64,000 nt of DNA from CAVQBJ01 sp963710725 (GCA_963710725.1 CAVQBJ010000008.1:1-64000); one strand, 5' to 3'. Positions 8,125 to 19,701 are shown, counted from the first letter of the stretch. Notes: generated by a model from the sequence alone, not told the origin. Numbers and translations: made by a program.

Positions 8125-9336
8125 ATGAACGAGCAGTTTGCGGACGCCGAATTTCAATTCGGCCTCGAGATCACATTGGGCGCCGCCTACCGTCAGGCGT
8201 CCGACGTAGGCGAGGCGCTCGCCACCGCCAGCCGGATCACCGACGGCGACGCCGATTCGTGGCTCAACGAGTGGACCGCCACGGCCGAGCTGTGCCAGGC
8301 CGCCGGCGCCGAAGCGCAGTCAGCTGATCGGCGCGTCAGCGCCCTGTCCTACTATCGACGCGCCGCAACCTACTACGCGACCGCGCTCTACCGCTTCTCC
8401 GGCGCCACCGACCACTCGCCCGAGCGCGAGCACGAGCTGTGGCGCCGCCAGCGGGCCTGCTGGGAGCGAGTCGTCGACTTGCAGGCGGTGCCCGGCCAGC
8501 GCATCTCGATCCCCTACGAGGACACGACTCTGGCGGGTTTCTTCTTCCGCGCCCCGGACGCCACGCCGGGCGAGCGCCGCCCGCTCGTCGTCATGAACAA
8601 CGGCAGCGACGGCGCCACCTCGGCGATGTGGTTGGAGGGCGGTGCGGCCGCGGCCGAACGCGGCTATCACTGGATGACGTTCGACGGTCCCGGGCAGCAG
8701 GCGGCGCTCTATGAGCAGAATATCCCCTTCCGCCACGACTGGGAAGCCGTCCTCACTCCCGTCCTCGATGCGATCCTCCCGCGCCCCGACGTCGACGAGC
8801 ACCACGTCGCGCTGATCGGCGTCAGCCAAGCCGGCTACTGGGTGCCACGGGCGATCGCGTTCGAGCATCGCTTCGCCGCCGCCGTGGCCGACGGGGGCGT
8901 CGTCGACGTCTCGGCCGGATGGCTGAACCATCTGCCGGACACCATGCGCAAGCAGCTCGGCGACGGCGATCGCGACGCGTTCGATCGCGAGATGCAAGTC
9001 GCGGAAAGCAGATCGCCGGCGGCCAAGGCGACGCTCGACTTCCGTGGCAAGCCCTATGGGTTCAACGGTGGCTCCCGCTTCGATCTCTACCAGGAGATCT
9101 CGTCCTATCGACTCGGCGACGAGGTGAGCGACATCACCACCCCGCTGCTCATCACAGACCCCGACGACGAGCAGTTCTTCCCCGGACAGCCCCAACAGCT
9201 CTACGACCTCCTGTCCGGCACCAAGAAGCTCATCCGGTTCACCGCGCACGAAGGGGCCAACGGCCACTGCGAACCGATGGCCCGGTCACTGCGAGACACC
9301 CGCATCTTCGACTGGCTCGAGGGCTACCTACAGTGA
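8125..9336 (+). CDS. Alpha/beta hydrolase (FrsA/DUF1100-like)
   Basis: 403 residues. An N-terminal helical region (about 1-125) precedes an alpha/beta-hydrolase core. The nucleophile elbow GVSQAG places Ser234; an acidic DPDDEQF loop at 345-351 and a GHCE His381 complete a plausible triad. The layout resembles FrsA/DUF1100-type hydrolases and dihydropseudooxynicotine-hydrolase-like enzymes acting on C-C or ester bonds; the substrate cannot be told. A GAAGGGGAC ribosome-binding site precedes ATG 8125. A palindromic element lies upstream at 8013. It is the intact paralogue of the triad-less protein at 4198. Confidence 0.85.
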   Translation: MNEQFADAEFQFGLEITLGAAYRQASDVGEALATASRITDGDADSWLNEWTATAELCQAAGAEAQSADRRVSALSYYRRAATYYATALYRFSGATDHSPEREHELWRRQRACWERVVDLQAVPGQRISIPYEDTTLAGFFFRAPDATPGERRPLVVMNNGSDGATSAMWLEGGAAAAERGYHWMTFDGPGQQAALYEQNIPFRHDWEAVLTPVLDAILPRPDVDEHHVALIGVSQAGYWVPRAIAFEHRFAAAVADGGVVDVSAGWLNHLPDTMRKQLGDGDRDAFDREMQVAESRSPAAKATLDFRGKPYGFNGGSRFDLYQEISSYRLGDEVSDITTPLLITDPDDEQFFPGQPQQLYDLLSGTKKLIRFTAHEGANGHCEPMARSLRDTRIFDWLEGYLQ

Positions 9337-9402
9337 CCACGCGTACACCCAACCTGCACGTGCGCGCGTCGCAGGAGAGGCCCATTTTGCAGGCCTTTTC
9401 GA

Positions 9403-9475
9403 TGGGCCGGGCAGGACTCGAACCTGCGCACGACGGATTATGAGTCCGCTGCTCTAACCACTGAGCTACCGGCCC
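9403..9475 (-). tRNA. tRNA-Met (CAT)
   Basis: A complete cloverleaf on the minus strand: acceptor GGGCCGG/CCGGCCC, D arm GCTC/GAGC, anticodon stem GCGGA/TCCGT with loop CTCATAA, T arm GCAGG/CCTGC and discriminator A. CCA is not encoded. The anticodon is CAT. An elongator Met is most likely; a tRNA-Ile2 with modified C34 cannot be excluded by eye. Its 3' half is repeated at 3168 and 1193, so it has served as an integration target. Confidence 0.93.
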
Positions 9476-9555
9476 TTGCAAGCGCGGAGCTTATTCGGCC
9501 CGGCGGCTCACGCCGCGCGACGCGGCGGACGTCCCCACGTCGCGTGCGGCGGGGC

Positions 9556-9651
9556 TCACAGCACGGCAAACGCCGCGACGATGACGGCGCCCACCACGAC
9601 CAGGGCGCTGACCAGCAGCGATGCGAAGGTGACGGTGACGATCGTCTTCAC
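9556..9651 (-). CDS. Possible 31-residue single-span membrane peptide
   Basis: A short frame starting at GTG 9651 encodes a basic first residue followed by an uninterrupted hydrophobic stretch (TVTFASLLVSALVVVGAVIV and on to the end), then TGA at 9556. Composition is ideal for one transmembrane helix. The ribosome-binding site is weak and the frame is short, so this may be chance. It lies between tRNA-Met and the SDR gene. Confidence 0.3.
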   Translation of the reverse strand: MKTIVTVTFASLLVSALVVVGAVIVAAFAVL

Positions 9652-9778
9652 GCCAGCAACACGCTAGGAGCCGCTCCGAAGCAATTCATAAAGGCGGGCC
9701 CCGCGCGCCCCGCCGGCCGACGCTCGCCGTCGCGGTGGTTTGATACCGCGGCACCGTATCCCCGAACGGAGGAGCACC

Positions 9779-10522
9779 ATGGCTGAGCGCGCGGCGATCG
9801 TGACCGGAGCATCGAGTGGCATCGGCCTCGCGATCGCTCGAATGCTGGGCGAGGAGGGCTACGCGGTGACGATGGCGGCTCGCCAGCCCGAGAAGCTGGA
9901 GGCCGCACGGGCCGAGCTCGCCGATGCGGGCCTGGAGGTCCAGGCCGTCGCCGGCAACGTGAGCCACGAGGACACGGCGAGCCGCGTGATCACCGCCCAC
10001 CGCGAGGCCTACGGTCGCCTCGATGTCCTCGTCAATAATGCCGGCCTCGGCATCGGCTCGCTCGTCGGCGAGATCCAGACGAAGCACCTGGACCTGCAGC
10101 TCGCGGTGAACCTGCGCCAGGTGATCCTCTTCTACCGCGAGGCCTTGGATCTGCTCAAGGCAGCGGGGGCCGAGCATCGAAACGCGCTCGTCGTGAACAC
10201 GTCGTCGATCTCGGGCAAGCGCGGCGAGCCGTGGCTGTCGGTGTACTCGGCGGCCAAGCACGGCGTCGTGGGCTGGACCCAGGCGATGAACAAGGAGCTG
10301 TCCTCCCTCGGCATCAAGTCGACGGCGCTCTGTCCCGCCTTCGTCGACACGCCGATGACCGAGTGGGTCAAGGGCCACGTCAACGCCCAGGACATGATCC
10401 GCTCGCAGGACATCGCCGAATCCGTGCGCTTCCTGCTGCGCACCTCACCCGGGTGCGTCGTGCCCGAGGTCATGTTCGAGATGCCCGGCGGTGAGCTCGA
10501 CTTCAGCGCCGCGGCGACGTGA
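9779..10522 (+). CDS. Short-chain dehydrogenase/reductase
   Basis: 247 residues starting at ATG 9779 after a GGAGG-type site (CGGAGGAGCACC). It has the classical SDR features: cofactor motif TGASSGIG near the N-terminus, NNAG near residue 86, and the catalytic Ser-Tyr-Lys (SSISG, then YSAAK). The Arg pattern after the second strand (AARQPEK) suggests NADP(H). It reduces or oxidises an unidentified alcohol/ketone. It is followed on the same strand by an LLM oxidoreductase and a glycosyltransferase, which may be related or merely adjacent. Confidence 0.88.
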   Translation: MAERAAIVTGASSGIGLAIARMLGEEGYAVTMAARQPEKLEAARAELADAGLEVQAVAGNVSHEDTASRVITAHREAYGRLDVLVNNAGLGIGSLVGEIQTKHLDLQLAVNLRQVILFYREALDLLKAAGAEHRNALVVNTSSISGKRGEPWLSVYSAAKHGVVGWTQAMNKELSSLGIKSTALCPAFVDTPMTEWVKGHVNAQDMIRSQDIAESVRFLLRTSPGCVVPEVMFEMPGGELDFSAAAT

Positions 10523-10658
10523 GCGCGTCCCACTTGATGACGCCCGCGTCACGATCTCGCATAGGCTTCCGGGGCGCGGAAGGCGGCGCGGCGCGGCGCC
10601 CGTCCGCATCCGGCGTCGCGCCTGTCCCGCGACGGCATCCCCGTGAAAGGAACCGCAC

Positions 10659-11693
10659 ATGAAGCTCGGCGTCCATATCGGTTACTGGGGACTGGGGCTC
10701 ACCTCCGAGGACCAGCTGCACATCGTCCAGGAGGCCGAGCGGCTCGGCTACGACTCCGTGTGGGCCGCCGAGGCGTACGGCTCGGATGCGGCGACGGTGC
10801 TCGGCTGGCTCGCCGGTCAGACGTCGAAGATCCGTCTCGGATCGGGGATCTTCCAGATGCCGGCACGCAGCGCCGCGATGACCGCGATGACCGCCGCGAC
10901 GATCGACCAGCTCTCGAACGGGCGCATGATCCTCGGCATCGGCTCCTCCGGGCCGCAGGTCGCCGAGGGCTGGCACGGCCAGCGCTTCGCCAAGCAGCTG
11001 CAGCGCACTCGCGAGTACGTCGCGGTCGTGCGGATGGCGCTCGCGCGCGAGCGCGTCGAGTTCGACGGCGAGACGCTCACGCTGCCGCTCCCCGACGGCC
11101 CGGGCAAGGCGCTCAAGCTGACGATCGGCACCGTCCAGGACCAGATCCCGATCTACCTGGCCGCCATCGGCCCCAAGAACACGACGCTCGCCGGCGAGAT
11201 CGCCGACGGCTGGATCCCGACGCTGTTCTCCCCCGAGCACGTGGCGGACTTCCGCCCGCTGCTGGAGGAGGGCGCTGCGCGCACCGGCAGGTCGCTCGAG
11301 GGCTTCGACATCGCCCCGACCGTGCAGGTGTTCGTCACCGACGATCTGGAGAAGGGCCGCGACGCCATGCGCCCCTTCATCGCGCTCTACGTCGGCGGGA
11401 TGGGCTCGCGCAAGCAGAACTTCTACAACCAGATCGTGCAGCGCTACGGCTTCGAGGTCGAGGCGGCGAAGGTTCAAGACCTCTACCTGGAGGGCAAGCG
11501 CGAGGAGGCGATGGCCGCACTCCCGGACACGCTCATCGACATGGTGAGCATCTGCGGCCCGCCCGACGTCGTGCGCGAGCGCCTCGCCGTCTACCGCGAC
11601 GCCGGCGTCGGGACGCTCGGTGTGACGCCGCTGGCCTTCACCGCGGAGGATCGCCTCACGCAGCTGCGCCTGATCGCCGAGCTCGCGGCCTAG
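10659..11693 (+). CDS. LLM-class F420-dependent oxidoreductase
   Basis: 344 residues with the luciferase-like TIM-barrel pattern: N-terminal MKLGVHIGYWG, 'EAERLGYDSVWAAEAYGSDA', 'QLSNGRMILGIGSSGPQ', then 'ADGWIPTLFSPE' and a C-terminal 'GVTPLAF'. This resembles the actinobacterial Rv3520c-type subfamily, which uses coenzyme F420, consistent with an actinobacterial host. Substrate unknown. AAGGAAC precedes ATG 10659. The glycosyltransferase gene starts 14 bp after its stop. Confidence 0.88.
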   Translation: MKLGVHIGYWGLGLTSEDQLHIVQEAERLGYDSVWAAEAYGSDAATVLGWLAGQTSKIRLGSGIFQMPARSAAMTAMTAATIDQLSNGRMILGIGSSGPQVAEGWHGQRFAKQLQRTREYVAVVRMALARERVEFDGETLTLPLPDGPGKALKLTIGTVQDQIPIYLAAIGPKNTTLAGEIADGWIPTLFSPEHVADFRPLLEEGAARTGRSLEGFDIAPTVQVFVTDDLEKGRDAMRPFIALYVGGMGSRKQNFYNQIVQRYGFEVEAAKVQDLYLEGKREEAMAALPDTLIDMVSICGPPDVVRERLAVYRDAGVGTLGVTPLAFTAEDRLTQLRLIAELAA

Positions 11694-11707
11694 CGGTCGG
11701 AAGACGG

Positions 11708-12997
11708 ATGCCGGGCAGCGTTCACGTGGCCGACCGGCGGCTGCGTCTGGTCCTCGGCGCCTTCGGGGACGCGGGACACGCATTCCCGATCATTGCCCTC
11801 GGCCGAGGGCTCGCGGCGCGTGGGCACGACGTGACCGTGCAGACCTGGAAGCGCTGGCGCGAGGCGATCGAGCGGGAGGGGCTCGGGTTCGCGCCGGCGC
11901 CCGAGTACCAGGTCTTTCCGACCGAGAATCGACCGCTGAAACCCTACGAGGCGGTCGTCCGGGCGGCCCGCGCGGCCGTGCCGGTGCTCGAGCAGCTGCG
12001 GCCCGACGTGGTCGTCTCCGACATCCTCACGCTCGCGCCGGCACTGGCCGCCGAGATGGCCGGCATCCCGGTGGCCACGCTCGTCCCGCACGTCTACCCG
12101 GTCGGGGAGGCCGGCCTGCCGACGTACTCGATCGGCGCCCGAATGCCGCGCACACCGCTCGGGCGGGCGTTCTGGCGACGACTGGAGTTCATCACCGATC
12201 ACGGCCTCCAGCAGGGTCGCGCCGAGCTGAACGGCACGCGCGAGCGCCTCGGCCTGCCGACGCTGCCCTACGTCCATGGCGGCATGAGCCGCGAGCTGAC
12301 GCTCGTGGCCACCTTCCCGCAGCTCGAATACCCGCGCCGATGGCCGGCGCACGTGTCGGTCGTCGGCCCGCTGATGTGGGAGCCGCCGAGCGAGGACGTC
12401 GAGCTGCCGCCCGGCGACGCGCCACTCGTGCTCATCGCGCCCTCGACCGCCCAGGACCCCGACCACCGCATGCTCGCCGCGGCGTTGCGCGGCCTCGCCG
12501 ACCTGCCCGTGCGGGTCCTCGCCACGTGGAACCGCCGACCGCCCCCGCGCCCGCTGCCGGTGCCCGACAACGCGCGGCTCGTGGAGTGGGTCTCCTACTC
12601 GCGCACGATGCCGCGCTGCGACGTCGTCGTCTGCCACGCCGGGCACGGCACGCTCGTGCGCGCGCTCAGCAGCGGCTGCGTCGTCGTCGCCTGCCCGGCC
12701 GTCGGGGACATGAACGAGAACGCGGCGCGCCTGGACTGGGCCGGCCTGGGCGTGCGCGTCCCCCGGCGGTTCGTCGGCGCACGCCCGTTGCGACTCGCCG
12801 TCGAGCGTGCGCTCGCCGACGAACAGATGCGCCAGCGGGTACGAGAGCTGGCGGCATGGAGCGCCACGCACGACGCCGCCGAGCGCGCCGCGCGACTCAT
12901 CGAGCGGCTTGCCGGTCGCGGCGAGGCCGCGCGAGCCGAGACCGCGGCGGAGGGAGAGCTCCGGGGGTGGGACTCGAACCCACAACATCGCGGTTAA
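11708..12997 (+). CDS. GT1/MGT-like glycosyltransferase
   Basis: 429 residues from ATG 11708. The N-terminal domain shows 'GDAGHAFPIIALGRGLAARGH', typical of UDP-glucosyl/macrolide-type GT1 enzymes. The C-terminal domain has the donor-site signature 'CHAGHGTLVRALSSGC..V.CPAVGDMNENA'. The acceptor and sugar donor cannot be read from sequence. The last 12 or so residues (GWDSNPQHRG) come from reading through the tRNA-Asn gene on the other strand, so the C-terminus overlaps that tRNA by 39 bp. It probably forms an operon with the preceding LLM oxidoreductase. Confidence 0.85.
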   Translation: MPGSVHVADRRLRLVLGAFGDAGHAFPIIALGRGLAARGHDVTVQTWKRWREAIEREGLGFAPAPEYQVFPTENRPLKPYEAVVRAARAAVPVLEQLRPDVVVSDILTLAPALAAEMAGIPVATLVPHVYPVGEAGLPTYSIGARMPRTPLGRAFWRRLEFITDHGLQQGRAELNGTRERLGLPTLPYVHGGMSRELTLVATFPQLEYPRRWPAHVSVVGPLMWEPPSEDVELPPGDAPLVLIAPSTAQDPDHRMLAAALRGLADLPVRVLATWNRRPPPRPLPVPDNARLVEWVSYSRTMPRCDVVVCHAGHGTLVRALSSGCVVVACPAVGDMNENAARLDWAGLGVRVPRRFVGARPLRLAVERALADEQMRQRVRELAAWSATHDAAERAARLIERLAGRGEAARAETAAEGELRGWDSNPQHRG

Positions 12998-13031
12998 CAG
13001 CCGCGCACTCTGCCAATTGAGTTACCCCGGA
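12959..13031 (-). tRNA. tRNA-Asn (GTT)
   Basis: A minus-strand cloverleaf: acceptor TCCGGGG/CCCCGGA, D arm ACTC/GAGT, anticodon stem CGCGG/CCGCG with loop CTGTTAA, T arm GTGGG/CCCAC, discriminator G as expected for bacterial tRNA-Asn. CCA is not encoded. It overlaps the antisense end of the glycosyltransferase gene and lies 9 bp downstream of the HNH gene. Confidence 0.94.
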
Positions 13032-13040
13032 TCGGGTCTG

Positions 13041-13706
13041 CTACGAGCCGGCCGGAGGCCCGACTCGTGGCACCGTGGCCATGCCGTCCTCGACCTCAGC
13101 GTGGCAATTAGAGCACAACAACACGCACTTACGAGCCTCCACCCTCAATGTATCGATCGAGAGCGACACGCCTTTAGCGTTGATCTCGAAGCGCTTGCTC
13201 GCCGGGTCGAGATGATGGAAATGAAGGGCACGTGGGCTTCGCGCATAGCCGCACAGGCAGCAGGCGCCACCGGCCTCCGCGACAAGGAGCGCCTTCACGC
13301 GGCGCCGGCGTCGACTCACCGCCTCGGCTCGGCACCGGCGGCAGCGGTAGCAGCCGCGCCCGTCGCGTACGAACTCGGTCGGGCCATGACGAACGCAGCT
13401 CATCACCGTCGCCGACCGCCCGTCGCGCTGGGCCGCCTGGACCTCCGCCGCCGAGCGCCGACCCGCACCGCGCCCAGTGCGCAGCCCGTAGCGCCGCAAC
13501 CAATGCCGAACGGTCGCCTTGCTGCAGCCCTCGCGTTGCGCGATCTCGGCGATCGTGCGCCCGGCCGCGACATGTGCGGCGAGCGCATCACCGGCTCGTG
13601 CAACGCGACGGTGACGATTCTTACGCCTGCTCCAGCACCCGATCGTAGGCCCGATCGACGGCCGCCTTGATCTCCCCCCGGCGCACCGCGAGGTCGGACA
13701 CGTCAC
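13041..13706 (-). CDS. HTH-HNH endonuclease-like protein
   Basis: Up to 221 residues. After a basic N-terminus there is a helix-turn-helix (IAEIAQREGCSKATVRHWL), then two zinc-type Cys pairs (CYRCRRC) and a C-terminal HNH-like module: CCLCGY, HFHHLDP, then CVLLCSNCHAEVE. The proteins of this layout I know are putative DNA-cutting HNH proteins of unknown biology. The HTH is in frame only if the GTG at 13706 is used, which overlaps the 3' end of dnaG by 86 bp. It sits directly between dnaG and tRNA-Asn, where rpoD often follows dnaG in related bacteria. Confidence 0.75.
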   Translation of the reverse strand: MTCPTSRCAGGRSRRPSIGPTIGCWSRRKNRHRRVARAGDALAAHVAAGRTIAEIAQREGCSKATVRHWLRRYGLRTGRGAGRRSAAEVQAAQRDGRSATVMSCVRHGPTEFVRDGRGCYRCRRCRAEAVSRRRRRVKALLVAEAGGACCLCGYARSPRALHFHHLDPASKRFEINAKGVSLSIDTLRVEARKCVLLCSNCHAEVEDGMATVPRVGPPAGS

Positions 13707-15435
13707 CGCGACCGTCCGTCCGCGCGACCTGGATCTGGCGATCGATGCGCGCGAGCTCGAGCTGGAGCTCCTCGACCTCGAGCGTGGCCGGGTCGGCCGC
13801 CTCGCTCCCCGCCCGCACGGCGAGATCGGCGATCAGCGCCGCGAACTGCGGGTCGTCCTCGGGCAGCTCGGCCCCCGGCGAGCGCAGGTGCTCGCGCAGG
13901 TGCTGCGCCGCACGGCGCAGGAGCTCGGTCGAGAAGTGCTCCGCGGGATCCACGCGCGCGAGCGCGGCCTCTCCCTCGTCGGGCATCGCCACGCACAGCG
14001 CCAGGAAGGTCCGCTCGGTCTCCTCGCGGCGGTCGAGCGCCACGATCCGCCGCCCCGTCTCCCCCGCCCGCGCCGTCGGTTCGCCCACCGGACCGCTCCG
14101 CGCCGCGCGCGGCGCGGCGCCGCGGCCGCCGCCCGCCGGCGCGGCGAGCAGCGTCTCGGTCACCCCCTCGCGCAGCCCCATCCGCCCGGAGACGATCCGC
14201 AGCAGCTCCTCGCGCATCGCGCCCGGCCCAATCGTCGCGAACACCGGGCGCAGCTGCTCGAGCGTGTGGTCGCGCCCCTCCGGCGAGGAGTCATCGCCGG
14301 CGGCGAGCACCCGCTCGACGCGAAACCGCACAAAGGGCACCGAGGCGCCCACCGCGGCGCCGAGCGCCTCCGACCCGTCGCGCTGCACGAGCTCGGCCGG
14401 GTCGGCGCCGGCCGGCAGCGGCACGACGCGCAGCTCGAGTCGCTGGCGGGCGGCGAGCGTGGCCGCCCGCAGCATCGCCTCCTGCCCGGCGCTGTCGGCA
14501 TCAAGGGCGAGCAGCACCGTCGAGGCAAGGCGGGCGAGCTCGCTCACCTGCTCGGCGGTGAGCGCGGTGCCCATCAACCCGACGGTCTCGCGCAGCCCCG
14601 CCTGGTGCAGCGCGATGACATCGGTGTAGCCCTCGCACAGGATCACCCGCCCGGCGCGCGTGGCGTGCGCGCGCGCGACGTCGGCGCCATAGAGGTGCTG
14701 ACCCTTGTGGTAGATGTCGTTGTCGGAGGTGTTGAGGTACTTCGGCTGCTGGTTGTCGCGCATCGCACGCGCGCCGAAGCCGAGCACGCGGCCGCGGACG
14801 TCGCAGAGCGGGAACATGATCCGCTCGCGGAAGCGGTCGTAGGCCTGGCCGTTCTGGCGCGAGCGCTGCGCGAGCCCGGTCGCGTACAGCTCGGCCTCGC
14901 TGTAACCGGCCCGCCGCGAGGCGAGCAGCACGCGGTCCCACGGGCTCGGCGCGTAGCCGACGCGAAAGGCGCGCAGCATCTCCTCGCCGAGCCCGCGTCC
15001 GGCCAGGTAGTCACGCGCGCGCGCCGCCTCGGGCGAGTCCCACAGCACGCGCTGGTAGTAGTCGCTCGTGCGGGCCAGCAGCTCGAGCAGGCGTTCGCGA
15101 GCGCGGCGACGCTCGGCCTCGCGGGGATCCTCGGCCTCGCGCTCGAGCTGCACGTTGTAGCGATCGGCGAGCAGCTCCAGGGCGCCCTTGAAGTCGACCC
15201 CCTCGGTCTCCTGCACGAATCGGAACACGTCGCCGGAGGCCTGGCAGCCGAAGCAGTGGTAGAGCTTCTCGCTCGGGTTGATCCCGAACGACGGCGTGCG
15301 CTCGTCGTGGAACGGGCACAGCCCCTCGTAGCGGTTCGGGCCGGCGCGACGCAGGTCGGTGCGGGCGCCGACCAGCGCCACGAAGTCGACGGCATCGCGC
15401 ACCCGCTCGCGCGACTCGGTTGTGTAAAGGGCCAT
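13621..15435 (-). CDS. dnaG: DNA primase
   Basis: 604 residues; synthesises RNA primers at the replication fork. The CHC2 zinc domain is present (CPFHDERTPSFGINP...YHCFGCQASGD, residues about 40-70). The catalytic core follows with the TOPRIM motifs VILCEGYTDV and LLALDADSAGQEA. The C-terminal region is Ala/Glu-rich, consistent with a helicase-binding domain. The start is ATG 15435. It follows dgt with a 97-bp gap, a common actinobacterial order. The HNH gene overlaps its 3' end. Confidence 0.97.
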   Translation of the reverse strand: MALYTTESRERVRDAVDFVALVGARTDLRRAGPNRYEGLCPFHDERTPSFGINPSEKLYHCFGCQASGDVFRFVQETEGVDFKGALELLADRYNVQLEREAEDPREAERRRARERLLELLARTSDYYQRVLWDSPEAARARDYLAGRGLGEEMLRAFRVGYAPSPWDRVLLASRRAGYSEAELYATGLAQRSRQNGQAYDRFRERIMFPLCDVRGRVLGFGARAMRDNQQPKYLNTSDNDIYHKGQHLYGADVARAHATRAGRVILCEGYTDVIALHQAGLRETVGLMGTALTAEQVSELARLASTVLLALDADSAGQEAMLRAATLAARQRLELRVVPLPAGADPAELVQRDGSEALGAAVGASVPFVRFRVERVLAAGDDSSPEGRDHTLEQLRPVFATIGPGAMREELLRIVSGRMGLREGVTETLLAAPAGGGRGAAPRAARSGPVGEPTARAGETGRRIVALDRREETERTFLALCVAMPDEGEAALARVDPAEHFSTELLRRAAQHLREHLRSPGAELPEDDPQFAALIADLAVRAGSEAADPATLEVEELQLELARIDRQIQVARTDGRGDVSDLAVRRGEIKAAVDRAYDRVLEQA

Positions 15436-15532
15436 CGCGCCCGTACGCTAGCTCACCGGCTCCGGCGGCCCGCGACCGCGTGGCACGAGCGCCCCGGTAC
15501 GGCCTCGCGGACGCGGTGCGCGCTCATCACGG

Positions 15533-16573
15533 CTAGCGGGCGAACTCCCGCGGCACCGCCAGCTCGGTGTAGGCGCGGATGCAGTAGCGGTCGGTCATCC
15601 CGGCGATGTAGTCGGTGACCCGCTGGGGCAGATCGGCGCCGACCGCGCCGCCCCCGTCGGGCAGCGCCCCGGGGTGCTCGACGTAGAACTCGAACAGGGT
15701 GCGCACCACGTTGGCGATCCGCTCGTGCTCGGCGCGCACCGCCGGCCCGAGGTAGACGTGGGCGAACATGAAGTCGCGCAGCGCGCTCATCGCCGCTCCG
15801 GCGCGCTCGCCCTGCACTATGTCCCCGGCGGCGTGAGAATGCTCGACCATGTCGTGGACGAGCGCATCGATGCGCTGCGAGCCGGTCGTGCCGAGCACGG
15901 CGATCGGCGCGGCCGGCAACGCCTGCTCGTCGAGCACCCCGGCGCGTACGGCATCGTCGATGTCGTGGTTGATGTAGGCGACGCGGTCGATGATCCGCAC
16001 GATGCGCCCCTCGAGCGTCGCCGGCATCTCCGCGCGGCTGGAGTGGCGCACGATCCCCTCGCGCACCGGCTCGGTCAGGTTGAGCCCGGCACCGTCGCGC
16101 TCGAGCTCGTCGACCACGCGCAGCGAGTGCTCGTAATGGCGAAAGTGGCGGCCGAAGCGCTCGGCCAGGCAGCGGTCGAGCACGTCCTCGCCGATGTGCC
16201 CGAACGGCGGGTGGCCGAGATCGTGCCCGACGCCGATCGCCTCGACGAGATCCTCGTTGAGCGACAGCGCGCGCGCGACGGCCCGCGAGATGGTCGTCAC
16301 CTCGAGCGTGTGGGTCAGCCGCGTGCGGTAGTGGTCGCCCTCGGGCGCGACGAAGACCTGCGTCTTGTGCTTCAGGCGGCGAAACGCCTTACAGTGCACG
16401 ATCCGATCGCGATCGCGCTGGAACGGCGTTCGCAGCGAGCAGTCTGCCTCGGCGACGCGCCGCGACGCCGGGTAGGAGCGCGCGGCGAGCGGCGACAGCA
16501 GCCGCTCCTCGCGCTCACGCCAGTCGGCGGCGAACCGCGCGGCCACCGCACCGGTCTGCGCGACATCGGTCAT
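15533..16573 (-). CDS. dgt: Deoxyguanosinetriphosphate triphosphohydrolase-like protein
   Basis: 346 residues from ATG 16573. HD-superfamily dNTPase: RTPFQRDRDRIVHCKAFRRL, KTQVF, then the metal-binding HTLEV...GVGHDLGHPPFGHIGE cluster. Enzymes of this family cleave dGTP or other dNTPs to the nucleoside and triphosphate and affect dNTP pools. Location upstream of dnaG is conserved in Actinobacteria. A longer frame upstream is rejected because family similarity begins near 'RSYPASRRVAEAD'. Confidence 0.93.
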   Translation of the reverse strand: MTDVAQTGAVAARFAADWREREERLLSPLAARSYPASRRVAEADCSLRTPFQRDRDRIVHCKAFRRLKHKTQVFVAPEGDHYRTRLTHTLEVTTISRAVARALSLNEDLVEAIGVGHDLGHPPFGHIGEDVLDRCLAERFGRHFRHYEHSLRVVDELERDGAGLNLTEPVREGIVRHSSRAEMPATLEGRIVRIIDRVAYINHDIDDAVRAGVLDEQALPAAPIAVLGTTGSQRIDALVHDMVEHSHAAGDIVQGERAGAAMSALRDFMFAHVYLGPAVRAEHERIANVVRTLFEFYVEHPGALPDGGGAVGADLPQRVTDYIAGMTDRYCIRAYTELAVPREFAR

Positions 16574-16626
16574 CGAGGCGATTGTCGCACCGAGCGGCGA
16601 TGCGCTCGCGCCGCGACGCCCGGCCG

Positions 16627-16986
16627 CTACTCGTTGGGCTCCTGCTTCCAGTCGGAGCGCAACGTGATCCGGTGCCACCAGTGGTGCCATCGGTCCTGGC
16701 GCAGCGGGTCCTCGTCGTATACCGGCGCCTTGTGCTCGGGGCCGGGAAGGCCGGCGGCGGCGGCGGAGTCGATCTTCAGGTCGACGCCGTGCTCGTGCAG
16801 CTGCGCGATCTCCTCGGCCTCCACGAAGCGGATGCCGTGCTCGGTCTTGATGAGCAGCCCGTGGAAGATGTCCTCGCTCTCGGCGGCCAGCACGCTGGCC
16901 ACGGTGCCGACCTGCACGCCGTCGGAGGCGAGCACCGGTACGCCGCTGTCGAGCAGCTCATAGGCGATCGGGGGTCCCTCATCCAT
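16627..16986 (-). CDS. PRC-barrel-like/DUF2171-type small protein
   Basis: 119 residues from ATG 16986; an ATG at 17007 overlapping the ppdK stop is an alternative. 'GVPVLASDGVQVGTVASVL' followed by 'DIFHGLLIKTEHGIRFVEAEEI' is the two-strand pattern of PRC-barrel or DUF2171-like proteins. The C-terminus is Trp/His-rich (RWHHWWHRI). Role unknown; such domains often bind RNA or partner proteins. It begins 10 bp after ppdK, so it is probably co-transcribed. Confidence 0.7.
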   Translation of the reverse strand: MDEGPPIAYELLDSGVPVLASDGVQVGTVASVLAAESEDIFHGLLIKTEHGIRFVEAEEIAQLHEHGVDLKIDSAAAAGLPGPEHKAPVYDEDPLRQDRWHHWWHRITLRSDWKQEPNE

Positions 16987-16996
16987 GCGCGGCAGG

Positions 16997-19669
<2,673 letters not shown>

Positions 19670-19701
19670 CCGGAGGTGAGCAGACTACCGCGACGGCAGG
19701 G

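Noticed and set aside
10643..11707. N-terminal extension of the glycosyltransferase through the LLM gene
   Set aside because: Arg-rich shadow frame; family similarity begins right after ATG 11708.
13888..15618. 576-codon plus-strand open frame opposite dnaG
   Set aside because: Arg/Gly/Leu-rich antisense shadow of a clear DnaG gene; such frames are expected at this GC content.
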